Shown: positions 43,349 through 53,920, counted from the stretch's first letter. The stretch: DNA of 64,000 bases from Corynebacterium sp. ACRPH (GCF_022347285.1 NZ_JAKRND010000001.1:124001-188000), one strand, 5' to 3'. The notes: generated by a model from the letters alone, not told the origin. Numbers and translations are program-made.

Positions 43349-44476
43349 CTTCTCGAGGTTCGCGAAGAACTTATCGAAAAGCGGGTTTGCGTCGTGCGGG
43401 CCGGCTGCAGATTCTGGGTGGTATTGGACGGAGAATGCGCTGCCGTCCAGCAGTGCCACGCCCTCGACGACGTCGTCGTTCAGGCAGGTGTGCGTCACCT
43501 GCGCCTCGCCGAACGGGGTGTCGAACTTCTCCAGCGCCTTGCCCTTCAGGGCGAAGCCGTGGTTCTGCGCGGTGATGTCGATCCGGCCGGTCTGGTGATC
43601 TAGCACCGGCACGTTGGTACCACGGTGGCCGAACTTCAGCTTGTAGGTCTCCATGCCCAGAGCGCGGCCGAGCAGCTGGTTGCCGAAGCAGATGCCGAAG
43701 AAAGGAATCTTGGCCGCCAGGATCTTCTTCAGCTCCTCCACCGTCGCGTCGGCCGTCGCTGGGTCGCCCGGGCCGTTGGAGATGAACACGCCCGTGGCGT
43801 TGTACTCGGCCATCAGCTTCTGCACCTCTTCGAAGCTGGTGTTGGAGGGCACGACCACGCTGCGTACGCCGCGCTTGGAGAACTCCCGCGGGGTGTTCGT
43901 CTTAATGCCCATGTCGTAGGCAATGACGGTGTACTTGGTCTCCCCCTCCGGTTCCACCACGTACAGCTCGTCTGTGCTGACGTCCGCCGACAGGTCCGCA
44001 CCCGCCATGGACGGCTGAGCCTGCACCTGGCTGAGCATGTCCTCGTCGGAGGTGAGGGCGTCACCGCTAAAGATTCCCGCGGCGACGGAGCCCTTGTCGC
44101 GCAGGTGGCGCACGATGGCGCGGGTGTCGACGTTCTGGATGCCGATAATGCCCTGGGTCTCCATCTCGTCAGTCAGGCTGCGGTCGGCGCGCCAGTTGCT
44201 CACGGAGCGGGACAGGTCGCGGATAACCAGGCCGGCGACCCAGATCTTGTCGCCGCGGGACTCGGAATCCTCGTCGTTCCAGCCCGTGTTGCCGATCTGC
44301 GGGGCGGTCGCCACCACGATCTGACGGTGGTAGGAGGGGTCGGTCATGGTCTCCTGGTAGCCGGTCATTGCGGTGGTGAATACTGCCTCGCCCAGGGTGC
44401 GGCCCGTCGCGCCGAATGCGCGGCCGCGGAAGATCTTCCCGTCGGCGAGAACCAGTGCTGCTGGCGTGTAGCTCAT
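43340..44476 (-). CDS. carA: Carbamoyl-phosphate synthase small subunit (glutaminase)
   Basis: 378 residues. It releases ammonia from glutamine for CarB. The N-terminal domain has [21 protein letters not shown]. The class I amidotransferase triad is visible: Cys in [17 protein letters not shown] around residue 262 and His/Glu in [16 protein letters not shown] 44476; a 69-nt spacer from pyrC holds one T-tract copy of the TATTGACGCC motif (44523-44532). Confidence 0.95.
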   Translation of the reverse strand: MSYTPAALVLADGKIFRGRAFGATGRTLGEAVFTTAMTGYQETMTDPSYHRQIVVATAPQIGNTGWNDEDSESRGDKIWVAGLVIRDLSRSVSNWRADRSLTDEMETQGIIGIQNVDTRAIVRHLRDKGSVAAGIFSGDALTSDEDMLSQVQAQPSMAGADLSADVSTDELYVVEPEGETKYTVIAYDMGIKTNTPREFSKRGVRSVVVPSNTSFEEVQKLMAEYNATGVFISNGPGDPATADATVEELKKILAAKIPFFGICFGNQLLGRALGMETYKLKFGHRGTNVPVLDHQTGRIDITAQNHGFALKGKALEKFDTPFGEAQVTHTCLNDDVVEGVALLDGSAFSVQYHPESAAGPHDANPLFDKFFANLEKNS

Positions 44477-44545
44477 TGTGCTTGTTTCCTTTAACTCTTA
44501 GCTGTTGTGTTTGGTTCTTTTTTATTGACGCCCACTCGTGGGTAC

Positions 44546-45901
44546 TTAGTTCACCGCTGAGCCGTTCTTGCAGGTCACCTTGCCTCGCAACAGCGTGGTT
44601 GTCACCTTGACCGGCATTTCCATTCCCTCGTACGGAGTGTTGCTGGCCTTGGAGGCCATGTCCTTTCCGTGCGCCGTCCACTTCTGGTTCACATCCACCG
44701 CGCACAGGTTCGCCGGCTCTCCTACCGCGATCGGGCGGCCGTGGCCGGGCAGCTTGGTGATCTCCGCCGGGCGCTCGGACATCACCTTGGCGATGAAGCG
44801 CCAATCCTCGTCGCCGTCGATGACGAAGATCTTGGCGATCAGCGCCAGTGAGGTCTCGATACCCAGCATGCCGGGGCGAGCATGGTCGAACTCGCAGCAC
44901 TTGTCCTCGGAGCCGTGCGGGGCGTGATCGGTGGCCACGCAGTCGACGGTGCCGTCGATCAGGGCGGCGCGCAGGGCCTCCACGTCGCGTTGCTCGCGCA
45001 GCGGCGGGTTCACGCGGTTCACCCCGTTGTAGGTCTCCAGCCGCGCGTCGGTGAGCAGCAGGTGGTGTGGCGTAACCTCCGCGGAAAGAGGAATGTCCTG
45101 GGACTTCGCCCAGCGCAGCAGCTCCACGGTGCCTTCCGTGGAGGCGTGGCAGATATGCAGGCGGCCGCCATAGTCGCGGGCCATGATGGCATCGCGGGCG
45201 ACGATGGATTCCTCGGCCACGCGCGGCCAGCCACCCAGGCCCAGGCGGGCGGCGGTCTCGCCCTCGTGGGCCACGGCGCCCTCAGTCAGGCGGGGCTCCT
45301 CGCAGTGCTGGGCCAGTAGCACGTCCATACCCTTGGAGTATTCGATGGCGCGGCGCATAAGGCGGGGGTCGTCGACACACTTGCCGTCGTCGGAGAACAT
45401 GCGCACCTTCGCGTCGGAATCGGCCATCATGCCGAGTTCCGTGAGCTCCTTGCCCTCCAGCCCCTTGGAGATCGAGCCGACCGGGTGCACGTCGCACAGG
45501 TTCGTGTTCTGGCCCTTGAACCACACCATCTCCGCGATGGCGGGGTTGTCCGTGACCGGTGCCGTGTTCGCCATGGTGAACACGGCCGTGAAGCCGCCCT
45601 GGGCGGCGGCCGCGGAGCCGGTGGCAATGGTCTCGGTATCCTCGCGACCCGGCTCGCGCAGGTGAACGTGCATGTCTACCAGGCCAGGAAGCAGCACCTG
45701 GCCGTCCAGGTCCAGCACCTCCACGCCCTGCGGTGCAGAGCTAGCCAGGTCCGCGCCGATCTCGGCGATCACGCCGTCCTGGATCAGCACGTCCTGCTTC
45801 TCCCCCTCGCCGTAGAGCAAAACGCCACGCAGCAGCACTGCGTTCTCGGCGCCGGTGGGGTGGCCCGCCAGCTCGCCGGTGGCCGGGTACTCGGGGGTCA
45901 T
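44546..45901 (-). CDS. pyrC: Dihydroorotase
   Basis: 451 residues from ATG 45901, which has an AAGGAG site 9 nt upstream; ATG 45946, 6 nt after the pyrB stop, would add 15 residues and is possible. It cyclises carbamoyl-aspartate. Metal ligands are visible in [15 protein letters not shown], in HICHAST and in [14 protein letters not shown]. Class I amidohydrolase, third gene of the pyrR-pyrB-pyrC-carAB-pyrF operon. Confidence 0.94.
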   Translation of the reverse strand: MTPEYPATGELAGHPTGAENAVLLRGVLLYGEGEKQDVLIQDGVIAEIGADLASSAPQGVEVLDLDGQVLLPGLVDMHVHLREPGREDTETIATGSAAAAQGGFTAVFTMANTAPVTDNPAIAEMVWFKGQNTNLCDVHPVGSISKGLEGKELTELGMMADSDAKVRMFSDDGKCVDDPRLMRRAIEYSKGMDVLLAQHCEEPRLTEGAVAHEGETAARLGLGGWPRVAEESIVARDAIMARDYGGRLHICHASTEGTVELLRWAKSQDIPLSAEVTPHHLLLTDARLETYNGVNRVNPPLREQRDVEALRAALIDGTVDCVATDHAPHGSEDKCCEFDHARPGMLGIETSLALIAKIFVIDGDEDWRFIAKVMSERPAEITKLPGHGRPIAVGEPANLCAVDVNQKWTAHGKDMASKASNTPYEGMEMPVKVTTTLLRGKVTCKNGSAVN

Positions 45902-45952
45902 CGTCAAAGCTCCTTCATCGAAAGTCTTCTTATCCGTCTGTGCCATGTGCGC

Positions 45953-46888
45953 CTAGCCCTCTTCTCCAACTAGCAGGGTGAACAGCACCGCCATGCGCAC
46001 GTGCACGCCCGCGGTAACCTGGTTCAGCACCACGGTCTGCGGGGCATCGGCAACGTCGTAGTTGATCTCCATGCCGCGCAGCATCGGCCCCGGGTGCATG
46101 ATGATCGCGCCCTCCTGCATACGCTCCGTGCGGGCCTGGGAAAGGCCGTAGCGAGTGGCGTACTCGCGGTGCGAGGGGAAGAAACCGCCGTGCATGCGCT
46201 CGGCCTGCACACGCAGCATCATCACCACGTCCGCGTCGGCGATCTCGCTGTCGAAGTCGTAGCTCACGCGCACGCTGTCCGGTTCCGCACCCCAGTGCTC
46301 AATACCCAGCGGCACCAGCGTCGGGGGTGCCACGAACACCACCTCCGCTCCGAGGGCTGTGAGCAGCTGCGCATTCGAGCGAGCCACGCGGGAGTGCAGG
46401 ATATCCCCGACAATCACTACCTTCGTGCCGCTAATCTCCCCGATGCGGTTGCGCATCGTGGTGGCGTCCAAAAGAGCCTGGGTGGGGTGCTGGTTGGAAC
46501 CGTCACCTGCGTTGATGATGGCCGTATCGTCCAACCAACCGGCTACCTGCCGAGCCGCGCCGGAAGACGGGTGGCGCATGATGATCGCGTCGGCACCCAC
46601 GGCCTTCAGGGTCAGCGCGGTATCGCGCAGGGACTCGCCCTTCTTCACCGACGAGCTGGAGGCGGAGATGTTGATGACGTCCGCGCTCATCCACTTGCCC
46701 GCGGTCTCGAAAGAAGATCGGGTGCGGGTGGAATTCTCGTAGAACAGGGTGAAGATTGTGCGCCCGCGCAGCGTAGGCAGCTTCTTCATCTCGCGGCCCT
46801 CGAGGGCCGCGGCGAAGCGGTCGGCCTCGTCCATCAGGCCTAAGATCTCAGACTTGTTCAGATCGGCAATGCTAATCAGGTGCCTCAT
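45953..46888 (-). CDS. pyrB: Aspartate carbamoyltransferase catalytic subunit
   Basis: 311 residues. It joins carbamoyl phosphate and aspartate. Visible: the carbamoyl-phosphate motif [13 protein letters not shown] (49-61), [15 protein letters not shown], the [14 protein letters not shown] loop and the aspartate-site [13 protein letters not shown] [13 protein letters not shown]. No pyrI regulatory subunit is present, as expected in actinobacteria. Start ATG 46888, 3 nt after the pyrR stop. Confidence 0.95.
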   Translation of the reverse strand: MRHLISIADLNKSEILGLMDEADRFAAALEGREMKKLPTLRGRTIFTLFYENSTRTRSSFETAGKWMSADVINISASSSSVKKGESLRDTALTLKAVGADAIIMRHPSSGAARQVAGWLDDTAIINAGDGSNQHPTQALLDATTMRNRIGEISGTKVVIVGDILHSRVARSNAQLLTALGAEVVFVAPPTLVPLGIEHWGAEPDSVRVSYDFDSEIADADVVMMLRVQAERMHGGFFPSHREYATRYGLSQARTERMQEGAIIMHPGPMLRGMEINYDVADAPQTVVLNQVTAGVHVRMAVLFTLLVGEEG

Positions 46889-46891
46889 GGC

Positions 46892-47479
46892 TTAGTTGCT
46901 TCCTTCCCCAGTGCCTGGCCTGCGGGTCAACACCACGTTGTCTACCCCGTCCAGCTCCGCGAGGTTCACCGTCACGTCCTCGTCCGCGGCGGTCGGAATG
47001 TTCTTGCCCACGTAGTCCGCGCGGATCGGCAGCTTGCGGTGACCGCGGTCGATCAGCACCGCCACCTGGACGGAATACGGCCGACCGATGTCCGTGAGTG
47101 CATCGAGTGCGGCACGGATGGAACGGCCACTGTAGAGGACGTCGTCGACCAGGACGACGATGGCGTCATCAATCCCCTCCGCGGGAACCTTGGTGGGTTT
47201 CAGCGCGCGGTGGGTGGTGTTGCGCAGGTCGTCGCGGTACAGGGTGATGTCCAGGGAACCCTGGAACACCTCTACCCCCGTGAAGTGCTGAATCTTCTCG
47301 GCCAGGCGGGCCGCAAGCGGCACTCCCCCCGATGGAATGCCGAGTAGAACTACGCGCCGGGAGTCTTCCCCATCCAGCGCCGTCTTTTCAATAATCTGGT
47401 GCGCGATGCGCGCGACAGTACGGGAAACCTGATCCGCGTCGAGTAGGGTGACGCCAGCTTCCCCAGCCGTCGAGTTCAT
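46892..47479 (-). CDS. pyrR: Pyrimidine operon regulator PyrR / uracil phosphoribosyltransferase
   Basis: 195 residues. PyrR binds pyr mRNA when UMP/UTP is high and can also have uracil phosphoribosyltransferase activity. Visible: [11 protein letters not shown] region, [17 protein letters not shown] and the PRPP loop [10 protein letters not shown] (111-120). It is the first gene of the pyr operon. The ATG at 47479 has a very strong AAAGGAGG site that is itself part of an RNA hairpin containing a PyrR-binding loop (47483-47525). Confidence 0.95.
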   Translation of the reverse strand: MNSTAGEAGVTLLDADQVSRTVARIAHQIIEKTALDGEDSRRVVLLGIPSGGVPLAARLAEKIQHFTGVEVFQGSLDITLYRDDLRNTTHRALKPTKVPAEGIDDAIVVLVDDVLYSGRSIRAALDALTDIGRPYSVQVAVLIDRGHRKLPIRADYVGKNIPTAADEDVTVNLAELDGVDNVVLTRRPGTGEGSN

Positions 47480-47482
47480 CGT

Positions 47483-47525
47483 GACCTCCTTTCCCGCCTC
47501 TCTGTGCGGTCCGTTAAAGGACGTC
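47483..47525 (-). promoter_or_regulatory. PyrR-binding RNA hairpin sequestering the pyrR ribosome site
   Basis: On the minus strand GACGTCCTTT (47516-47525) can pair with AAAGGAGGTC (47483-47492) with one mismatch, burying the Shine-Dalgarno sequence. Inside lies CCGC/GCGG (47494-47497, 47506-47509) closing an ACAGAGAG loop; CAGAGAGGC matches the conserved PyrR-binding loop. The pattern fits PyrR-dependent translational repression, reported for Mycobacterium, rather than Bacillus-type attenuation. Confidence 0.75.
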
Positions 47526-47549
47526 TACTTTTTGACGACTAGAAGTCTA

Positions 47550-48167
47550 TCACGCTTCGCCGGACTCTTTGACGACCCCGTCGAGCAGCCCGTCCAACTC
47601 GTCGGACTCCTCGGTTGCGGCGGACTCGCCTTGCTCAGCCTGCTCAGCTCGTTGAGCGGCGGCCGCGTCGGCGATCTTCATGTCCGCCTGCAGTTGCAGG
47701 TCCTTGTTGATGCCGTCCAACACCGCGTGGATGTAGCTGGGCGCCTTGTCGTGGGAGTATTCGCTGGCCAGCTCCACTCCCTCAACCACGGCAACCTGCG
47801 GCGGCACGTCGTCGTTGAACTTCAGCTCCCACCCCGCCACCCGCAGCACCGCGCGGTCGACGGCGGGAAGGCGATCCAGCTGCCAATCGCTGGAAAGGTG
47901 GAGCGCAATGGCCTCGTCCAGCGCGTCCAGGTTCGTTGCCACGCCGGGCACGATCTGCTGGGTGTACTCCGGCACGGGCTTCACTTGGTTCGCGGAATCC
48001 TTGGCCAGCGAGATGCGCTCCTCGACGATCTCCACCGGGTCGATGTCACGGAACTCGGCCTCGAACAGGATGTCTACGGCGCGACGCCGCGCCTTGTAGC
48101 GCGAGCCGTGGCGCTTGAAGGAAGCCGCCTTAGCTGCGTTGCTTCCAGCTGTGTGTTCCTCAGTCAT
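47550..48167 (-). CDS. nusB: Transcription antitermination/rRNA processing factor NusB
   Basis: 205 residues. The all-helical NusB fold is visible: [17 protein letters not shown] at the N-terminus, [39 protein letters not shown], and [12 protein letters not shown]. An acidic, Ala/Glu-rich tail of about 40 residues extends beyond the core, as in other corynebacteria. NusB binds boxA RNA with NusE for rRNA antitermination. It follows efp by 21 nt. Confidence 0.93.
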   Translation of the reverse strand: MTEEHTAGSNAAKAASFKRHGSRYKARRRAVDILFEAEFRDIDPVEIVEERISLAKDSANQVKPVPEYTQQIVPGVATNLDALDEAIALHLSSDWQLDRLPAVDRAVLRVAGWELKFNDDVPPQVAVVEGVELASEYSHDKAPSYIHAVLDGINKDLQLQADMKIADAAAAQRAEQAEQGESAATEESDELDGLLDGVVKESGEA

Positions 48168-48188
48168 GGGTGAAAAACAGTCGCTGAC

Positions 48189-48752
48189 CTAGTTGTTTAC
48201 GCGGGACAGGTACTCGCCGGTGCGGGTGTCCACCTTAACGACGTTGCCGGTCTCGAGGAACAGCGGCACCTGAATCTCGGCGCCGGTCTCCAGGGTGGCG
48301 GGCTTGGAGCCGCCGGTGGAGCGGTCGCCCTGCAGGCCTGGGTCGGTGTGCTCGATCTTCAGCTCCACGGATACCGGCAGCTCGGCGAACAGCGGCTCGC
48401 CCTCGTGGAAGGAAACCTGGACGCTGGTGTTCTCTAGCAGGAACTTCGCGCCTTCGCCCATCAGGTGCGGAGCCAGCTCGATCTGGTCGTAGGTCTTCTC
48501 GTCCATCAGGACGAAGCTGGTGCCGTCGTTGTACAGGTAGGTCATGTCGCGGCGGTCAACGGTAGCGGTCTCCACCTTCACGCCTGCGTTCCAGGTCTTG
48601 TCGATGGTCTTGCCGGAGACGACATCCTTGAGCTTCGTGCGCACGAAAGCGGGGCCCTTGCCCGGCTTGACGTGCTGGAATTCGACGATCTGCTGCAGCT
48701 TGCCATCAACCTTGAGGACAAGGCCGTTCTTGAAGTCAGCGGTGGTTGCCAC
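48189..48752 (-). CDS. efp: Elongation factor P
   Basis: 187 residues from GTG 48752, with AAGGAGA 8 nt upstream; the frame is open upstream without similarity. Three beta-barrel domains. The tip loop reads [12 protein letters not shown] with Lys32. In actinobacteria this PGKGP loop is reported to work without lysine modification, and no efp-modifying gene is seen nearby. EF-P relieves ribosome stalling at polyproline. It has a terminator upstream (48790-48820), so it is likely transcribed separately from pepQ. Confidence 0.95.
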   Translation of the reverse strand: MATTADFKNGLVLKVDGKLQQIVEFQHVKPGKGPAFVRTKLKDVVSGKTIDKTWNAGVKVETATVDRRDMTYLYNDGTSFVLMDEKTYDQIELAPHLMGEGAKFLLENTSVQVSFHEGEPLFAELPVSVELKIEHTDPGLQGDRSTGGSKPATLETGAEIQVPLFLETGNVVKVDTRTGEYLSRVNN

Positions 48753-48789
48753 GAATGGTCTCCTTATTGAGATTGCGATTGCGAGTATT

Positions 48790-48820
48790 AAAAATTTTTG
48801 GCTGCTACAGTCTAGCAGCC
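48790..48820 (-). terminator. Rho-independent terminator after pepQ
   Basis: Perfect 8-bp stem GGCTGCTA/TAGCAGCC with a 5-nt loop (48800-48820), followed on the minus strand by AAAAATTTTT. It lies 9 nt past the pepQ stop and closes the aroC-aroK-aroB-aroQ-pepQ transcript. AATACT just after it could serve as the efp -10. Confidence 0.8.
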
Positions 48821-48828
48821 GCCCAAAC

Positions 48829-49905
48829 CTAAACGACGATGAGTTCCGTCGGCGAGACGTTGAAGCTACGCGCCCCATCGTTGGTGATAACGTACGTGTT
48901 CTCGATGCGCAGGCCCGTCTTGCCGGGGATGTAGATGCCCGGTTCGACCGTTACCGTCATGCCTTCTACTAGCTCGTCTTCGGGATTGACGCCCGCCGCT
49001 GCCCGCGGGGCTTCATGCACGTCGAGGCCCACGCCGTGTCCCGTGGAGTGCACGAAGAATTCCCCGTAGCCGGCGTCGGTGATCACGTCGCGGCAGGCGG
49101 CGTCCACGTTGCGCAGCGCCACCCCCGGGGCCAGGATCGCCTCGCCGGCCTTCTGGGCGCGGTAGACCACGTCGTAGAGTTCGCGGGCCAGCTCGTCGGG
49201 CTCGCCCACGCAGACCGTGCGGGTCTGGTCGGAGGCGTAGCCGTCCAGGTACACGCCGAAGTCCACGGTCACCAGGCCGGGAACGATTCTTTCGCGGGAG
49301 ACTCCCGCGTGCGGCTTGGTGGCGTTCAATCCGCTGGCCAGGATCGTGTCGAAGCTCAGCCCGTCGGCGCCGGCGGTGCGCAGCTGAAACTCCAACTCGG
49401 CTGCCGCCTGGATCTCCGTGATGCCCTCGCGGATGCCGTCGTCCTCGATGAAGGAGCGCCACACGCTGTCGGCCAGCTCGCCGGCCGCGGCCAGAGCCTC
49501 AATCTCCAGTTCGTCCTTGACCAGGCGCAGATCCTCTACCACTGAGGAAAGCACCGGCGGGTTGTCCAGTGCCCGGGCCTGCCCGTAGTCCAGGCTGGGT
49601 TCCACGGCGAAGTCCTTCCCCGCAAACTCGGCGGCATGGTCGAACAGCTTGCCGCCGATTTCGATGGAGATGTCTTCCGGCTCGCCGGTCTCGACGCGGA
49701 TCTGCGTGTCGTAGCGCCCGTCCGTCAGCAGCAGATGGTGGCCGTCTTCGCGGATCACCATAAGCGCGTTGGAGCCGGAGAATCCGGTCAGGTAGCGGAC
49801 GTTCTTCAGGTTGCTGATCAGCAGGGCCGCATGCGCTGAGTCCTGGATTCTTGCTGTGGCCTTGTTGCGGCGGGCGCGATAGGCGGCAGAAAATTCTTTA
49901 GACAT
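48829..49905 (-). CDS. pepQ: Xaa-Pro dipeptidase / M24 aminopeptidase
   Basis: 358 residues, creatinase-like N-terminal domain ([23 protein letters not shown]) and pita-bread M24 catalytic domain. The metal ligands are visible in [17 protein letters not shown] (two Asp), [14 protein letters not shown] (His), [10 protein letters not shown] and RIENTYVIT (Glu). It cleaves X-Pro peptides in the cytosol. It sits at the end of the aro string, next to efp, as in other corynebacteria. Confidence 0.93.
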   Translation of the reverse strand: MSKEFSAAYRARRNKATARIQDSAHAALLISNLKNVRYLTGFSGSNALMVIREDGHHLLLTDGRYDTQIRVETGEPEDISIEIGGKLFDHAAEFAGKDFAVEPSLDYGQARALDNPPVLSSVVEDLRLVKDELEIEALAAAGELADSVWRSFIEDDGIREGITEIQAAAELEFQLRTAGADGLSFDTILASGLNATKPHAGVSRERIVPGLVTVDFGVYLDGYASDQTRTVCVGEPDELARELYDVVYRAQKAGEAILAPGVALRNVDAACRDVITDAGYGEFFVHSTGHGVGLDVHEAPRAAAGVNPEDELVEGMTVTVEPGIYIPGKTGLRIENTYVITNDGARSFNVSPTELIVV

Positions 49906-49933
49906 AAACTTCCAACTCTCCTTCCGACAGTTT

Positions 49934-50386
49934 CTACTGTGCGAAGAACCGCAGGGCGGCGACGTATCCGTAGATGCCCAGGCCGGCGATCACTCCGCTG
50001 GCCAGGGGGCTTAGGTAGCTGTGGTGGCGGAACTCCTCGCGTGCGTGCACGTTCGAGATGTGAACTTCCACGAAGCCCGCTCCGTCGGCGATCTCCGCCA
50101 GCGCGTCGCGCAGCGTGACGGATGTGTGGGTAAAGCCGCCGGGGTTGATGATTACCGCGGCTCCCTCGTCGGCGGCGCGGTGCACGCGATCCAGCAGCTC
50201 GCCTTCGTGGTTGGACTGGAAGAAGTCTACCTCGATGCCCAAGGACGCCGCCTCGCGGGCCAGCAGGTCCTCCACATCGGCCAGCGTGGTGGTGCCGTAG
50301 ACTTCCGGCTGGCGTTTGCCTAGGCGGTTGAGGTTCGGGCCGTTGATCACGCACACCTTCGGCGCCTGCGGCTGTGCTGCATTCAT
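49934..50386 (-). CDS. aroQ: 3-dehydroquinate dehydratase, type II
   Basis: 150 residues. Third step of the shikimate pathway. Visible: [19 protein letters not shown] with the flexible-lid Arg/Tyr, [32 protein letters not shown] and [16 protein letters not shown] with the catalytic-site residues. Also named aroD in corynebacteria. It follows aroB by 46 nt. Confidence 0.94.
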   Translation of the reverse strand: MNAAQPQAPKVCVINGPNLNRLGKRQPEVYGTTTLADVEDLLAREAASLGIEVDFFQSNHEGELLDRVHRAADEGAAVIINPGGFTHTSVTLRDALAEIADGAGFVEVHISNVHAREEFRHHSYLSPLASGVIAGLGIYGYVAALRFFAQ

Positions 50387-50432
50387 CGCTGTCTCCTCCT
50401 AGTTGGTTGTCTCTAGTTGGCTGTCGCCCCTC

Positions 50433-51539
50433 TTAAGCTTTCACGCTAGCGGCGTAGGCCGCGCGCAGCAGCTCCTCGCTGGGGCCTTCCAGGCGGGTGG
50501 GCTTGCCGATCTGCTCGAGCACCACGAAGCGAATCTTGCCGTCCTTGTTCTTTTTGTCGCGCCCCATCGCCGCCAGCAGCTCGTCGAGCTCGGCGCCGTC
50601 GTAGCTGGTCGCCAGACCTATCGCGTTAAGGATGTCTCGATGACGCCGAACGTCTGCCTCGCTCAGCAACCCAGCCGCCTTGGCCAGTTCCGCATCGAAG
50701 ATCATGCCCACGGCAACTGCCTGGCCGTGGCGCCAGCGGTAGTCCTCGTGGTGTTCGACCGCGTGGCCGTAGGTGTGGCCGTAGTTGAGGATCTCGCGCA
50801 GGCTGGATTCCTTCAGGTCCACCGCCACAACGTCGGCCTTCACCTGGATGGCTCGGGCGATCAGCTCCGGCAAGCTGCCGTGCGGATCCAGCGCGGCCTG
50901 CGGGTCGGCCTCGTAGATGTCCAGGATCTCCGTGTCCGCAATGAAGCCCGCCTTGACGATCTCTGCCGAGCCGGCGACCATCTCTGCATCCGGCAAGGTT
51001 TCCAGAACCTCCAGGTCGACGATGACCGCGCTGGGCTCGTGGAAAGCGCCCACCAGATTCTTGCCGGCGGGCGTATTGATGCCGGTCTTGCCGCCGACTG
51101 CAGCGTCCACCATCGCCAGCAAGGTGGTGGGATAGTGCACGACCTTGATCCCGCGCATCCAAGTGGCGGCGATGAAGCCCGCTAGGTCCGTGGCGGCGCC
51201 GCCGCCCAGGCCGATGATGGTATCGGCGCGGCTCAGGCCAACTTGCGCGCAGACATCCCAGCACTCGGCGGCGGACTGCGCCGTCTTCGCCGACTCTGCG
51301 TCCTCGATCTGGTGGGTGTGCGCGGCGTAGCCGGCATCGGTCAGGCGCTGGGACAGCTCGGCGGCGCGGTCTGCGAGTGCGGGCTGGTGAATGATCAGGT
51401 AGTTGGCCGTGGTTCCCGCGGCCTTCAGGATCTCCTCGGTGGCGAAGTCGATGCCCCGGTCGATGACCACTTCGTAGGGCGACTGGGAGGCCACCTTAAT
51501 GCGCTGCTGCTGAAAGTCTGCGGGCTGTGTGTTGGTCAT
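50433..51539 (-). CDS. aroB: 3-dehydroquinate synthase
   Basis: 368 residues. It converts DAHP to 3-dehydroquinate with NAD and zinc. Visible: the NAD-binding IIGLGGGAATDLAGFIAATWMRG, PTTLLAMVDAAVGGKTGIN, and the metal-binding LNYGHTYGHAVEHHEDYRWRHGQAVAVGM. Start ATG 51539, after a 57-nt spacer from aroK. Confidence 0.95.
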   Translation of the reverse strand: MTNTQPADFQQQRIKVASQSPYEVVIDRGIDFATEEILKAAGTTANYLIIHQPALADRAAELSQRLTDAGYAAHTHQIEDAESAKTAQSAAECWDVCAQVGLSRADTIIGLGGGAATDLAGFIAATWMRGIKVVHYPTTLLAMVDAAVGGKTGINTPAGKNLVGAFHEPSAVIVDLEVLETLPDAEMVAGSAEIVKAGFIADTEILDIYEADPQAALDPHGSLPELIARAIQVKADVVAVDLKESSLREILNYGHTYGHAVEHHEDYRWRHGQAVAVGMIFDAELAKAAGLLSEADVRRHRDILNAIGLATSYDGAELDELLAAMGRDKKNKDGKIRFVVLEQIGKPTRLEGPSEELLRAAYAASVKA

Positions 51540-51596
51540 GGTTGGAGAGGATCCTTATGTGAATTCTGATTACGGGGCCGGAATATTGGACCCGGA

Positions 51597-52154
51597 CTAA
51601 ATGGTCCGGGTTGGGTGGGAAGCATCGCGCTCGTTGAGCCGCTCCAGGCGCACTTCTTCGATGAACATCAGAATGTCGGTGACCACGCGGCGGGGCTCCT
51701 TGCCGTCGCAGCGCACCATAAAGTTGGAGACTTCCTCGTAGTACGCCGACCGCTGCGCAAAAAGCTGCGCGTACTTGCCACGCGGGTCGGCGACGTTCAG
51801 CAGTGGGCGGGTGTTAGAGCCGGACGTGCGCCGCACGCCCTCGTCGATGGAGACGTTGAGGTACACCACCGTGTGGTCGGCGAGCAGCTTTCGGGTGCTT
51901 TCGGTGACCACTGCCCCGCCCCCGAGGGAGACGATTCCGTCGGTCTGCAGGGCTTCAGCCACCACGATGGCCTCTTGTTCGCGAAAACCCGGCTCCCCGA
52001 GCTCGCCCATGATCTGGTTGCAGGTCTTGCCGAGCTTCTCCTCGAGCATGTGGTCGGTGTCCACGAGCTGCAGGTTTAGCGCGTTGGCCAGGCGCTTACC
52101 GATGGTCGTCTTACCGGAGCCCGGAAGCCCCACCAGTACCGCGCGGGGGCTCAT
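51597..52154 (-). CDS. aroK: Shikimate kinase
   Basis: 185 residues. P-loop GLPGSGKTT (9-17), shikimate-binding [11 protein letters not shown] and FREQEAIVV, then the SLGGGAVV loop. It phosphorylates shikimate. The ATG overlaps the aroC stop by 4 nt (52151-52154), giving translational coupling. The C-terminus beyond residue 165 is variable and ends in TI. Confidence 0.94.
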   Translation of the reverse strand: MSPRAVLVGLPGSGKTTIGKRLANALNLQLVDTDHMLEEKLGKTCNQIMGELGEPGFREQEAIVVAEALQTDGIVSLGGGAVVTESTRKLLADHTVVYLNVSIDEGVRRTSGSNTRPLLNVADPRGKYAQLFAQRSAYYEEVSNFMVRCDGKEPRRVVTDILMFIEEVRLERLNERDASHPTRTI

Positions 52155-53410
52155 CGGATTTCTCCGTCCGCCACTTCCCCGTCGGCCAGTTCGCTGGCGT
52201 CAGCGGACCAGTCGAGGCGGGTATCTACGTATTCCAGGTAGGACTGCACGTTGCGCTTAGTCTCCTCCACGGAGTCGCCGCCGAACTTCTTCAGTACGGC
52301 GCGGGCCAGCACCAGGGCGACCATGGTCTCGGCCACCACACCGGCAGCCGGCACTGCGCACACGTCGGAACGCTGGTGGATGCCCGTGGCGGCCTCGCCA
52401 GTGGCCATATCCACGGTCTTCAGCGCGCGCGGGACTGTGCTGATCGGCTTCATGGCGGCGCGGACGCGCAATTCCTCGCCGTTGGTCATGCCGCCTTCCA
52501 GTCCTCCGGCACGGTTGCTCAGGCGGTGTACGCCACCGCCAGCAGCTGCCTCCATCTCGTCGTGCGCCTCGGAGCCACGGCGGCGGGCCTCCTCGAACCC
52601 ATCGCCGATCTCCACGCCCTTGATTGCCTGAATGCCCATAAGAGCGGCGGCCAGCTGGGCATCCAGGCGCTCGTCACCGGAAATGTGGGAGCCCAGGCCG
52701 ATCGGCAGGCCCTTAACAACGACCTCGACGATCCCGCCGAGGGTATCGCCGGACTTCTTGGCAGCCTTGATCTCGTCGATCATGGACTCTTCCGCTGCGG
52801 AATCGAAGGCGCGCACCGGTGAAGCGTCGATGCCTTCAAGGTCGGAGAACTCCGGGCTCGGCCCCTCGTAGGGCTCCGAGCGGCCAATGCTGATGACGTG
52901 CGAGAGCACCTCCACACCCAGCACCTCGCGCAGCAGGGCGCGGGCAAAAGTACCGGCTGCTACGCGCGCGGCGGTCTCGCGGGCAGAGGAACGCTCCAGA
53001 ATGGGGCGTGCCTCTACGTGGTCATACTTCACCATGCCGGAGAAATCGGCGTGGCCCGGTCGCGGGCGGGTCAGCTTCGCGCCGCGGCCACTGGCCATCT
53101 CCTTTGCGACCTCCGGATCGGACTCATCGATCGGGTCTGCGGACATGATCGTGGTCCACTTCGGCCACTCAGTGTTACCGATCATCACGGCAACCGGGCT
53201 GCCCAGGGTCTTACCGTGGCGCACACCGCCGACGAAGGTCACTTCGTCCGCCTCAAACTTCATACGCGCGCCGCGACCGTATCCCAGTCGACGGCGTGCC
53301 AGCTGATAAGAAACGTCTTCCCGAGTTACCGACAAACCGGCCGGGAGGTTCTCGATTATCGAAATGAGGGCCTGGCCGTGCGATTCACCTGCAGTAGTCC
53401 AACGAAGCAT
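52151..53410 (-). CDS. aroC: Chorismate synthase
   Basis: 419 residues from ATG 53410. It makes chorismate from EPSP with reduced FMN. Visible: [20 protein letters not shown] near the N-terminus, [37 protein letters not shown], and [20 protein letters not shown]. No ribosome site precedes the ATG; a TATCAT box 7 nt upstream suggests a leaderless transcript. An upstream in-frame ATG (53449) has no better signal. First gene of aroC-aroK-aroB-aroQ-pepQ. Confidence 0.94.
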   Translation of the reverse strand: MLRWTTAGESHGQALISIIENLPAGLSVTREDVSYQLARRRLGYGRGARMKFEADEVTFVGGVRHGKTLGSPVAVMIGNTEWPKWTTIMSADPIDESDPEVAKEMASGRGAKLTRPRPGHADFSGMVKYDHVEARPILERSSARETAARVAAGTFARALLREVLGVEVLSHVISIGRSEPYEGPSPEFSDLEGIDASPVRAFDSAAEESMIDEIKAAKKSGDTLGGIVEVVVKGLPIGLGSHISGDERLDAQLAAALMGIQAIKGVEIGDGFEEARRRGSEAHDEMEAAAGGGVHRLSNRAGGLEGGMTNGEELRVRAAMKPISTVPRALKTVDMATGEAATGIHQRSDVCAVPAAGVVAETMVALVLARAVLKKFGGDSVEETKRNVQSYLEYVDTRLDWSADASELADGEVADGEIR

Positions 53411-53417
53411 AAAGAGC

Positions 53418-53449
53418 ATGATACAGGCCATATGCAGCCTTAGCTTCAA
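53418..53449 (-). promoter_or_regulatory. Candidate leaderless promoter of aroC
   Basis: On the minus strand TGTATCAT provides an extended -10 (TATCAT at 53418-53423); TTGAAG at 53444-53449 is a possible -35 at a long 20-nt spacing. Initiation about 7 nt after the -10 would coincide with the A of the aroC ATG. Confidence 0.45.
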
Positions 53450-53464
53450 TGACGTCCCGGATTA

Positions 53465-53920
53465 TTAACGGAAGATTAATGACGCCACCACCACCGCCCC
53501 CGACGCCACCAACATCGCTGGGCCGTGGGGACTCGCCCGATCCCCGCCTCCCTGGTGCCCACCGTGGAAGAAGCAGTGCAGCACACCGCTCACCCCAATC
53601 GCAGCCAAGGCCCCCAGAGGAGTAGCGAGAGCTGCCAGAGTTCCCGTCGTAAGCGCAAGCTTTGCATCTCCGCCACCGGCTACCAACCGAGGATGTAGCA
53701 GTGGAAGTCCGAAGGCAACCACCCACCAGATCACACCGCCGAGTAAAGCCCAGCTGTTAAGACCGGGGATGAGCACAGGCATGACCCCGGCGGCGGGTAT
53801 CGCGGGAAGGGTTAGATAGTTGGGCAAGCGGGAGGTGCGGGCGTCAATAGTAAAAAGGGCGATACCCCACGGCACGAAAGGCAGCAGCGGCCACCAGGGA
53901 AGAAGCGAAGTCGCATACAC
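53465..53920 (-). CDS. Type IV prepilin peptidase-like (A24) membrane protease, short
   Basis: About 151 residues from GTG 53920; the frame is open to a TTG at 54010. Almost wholly hydrophobic, five to six membrane segments. The two catalytic aspartates of the A24 family are visible: FTIDARTSRLPNYLT (Asp26) and AGGGDAKLAL (GGGD, Asp85). It lacks the N-terminal methyltransferase domain of full PilD. No pilin or pilus ATPase is nearby, so the substrate must be encoded elsewhere. It carries an exact 17-nt T-tract copy of the dispersed motif. Confidence 0.75.
   Translation of the reverse strand: MYATSLLPWWPLLPFVPWGIALFTIDARTSRLPNYLTLPAIPAAGVMPVLIPGLNSWALLGGVIWWVVAFGLPLLHPRLVAGGGDAKLALTTGTLAALATPLGALAAIGVSGVLHCFFHGGHQGGGDRASPHGPAMLVASGAVVVASLIFR
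53840..53856 (-). repeat. Dispersed motif, T-tract copy 1 (TTTTTACTATTGACGCC)
   Basis: A 17-nt sequence, read on the minus strand inside the prepilin peptidase gene (sense orientation), identical to 56358-56374 and matching 15 of 17 at 60102-60118. Confidence 0.7.
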
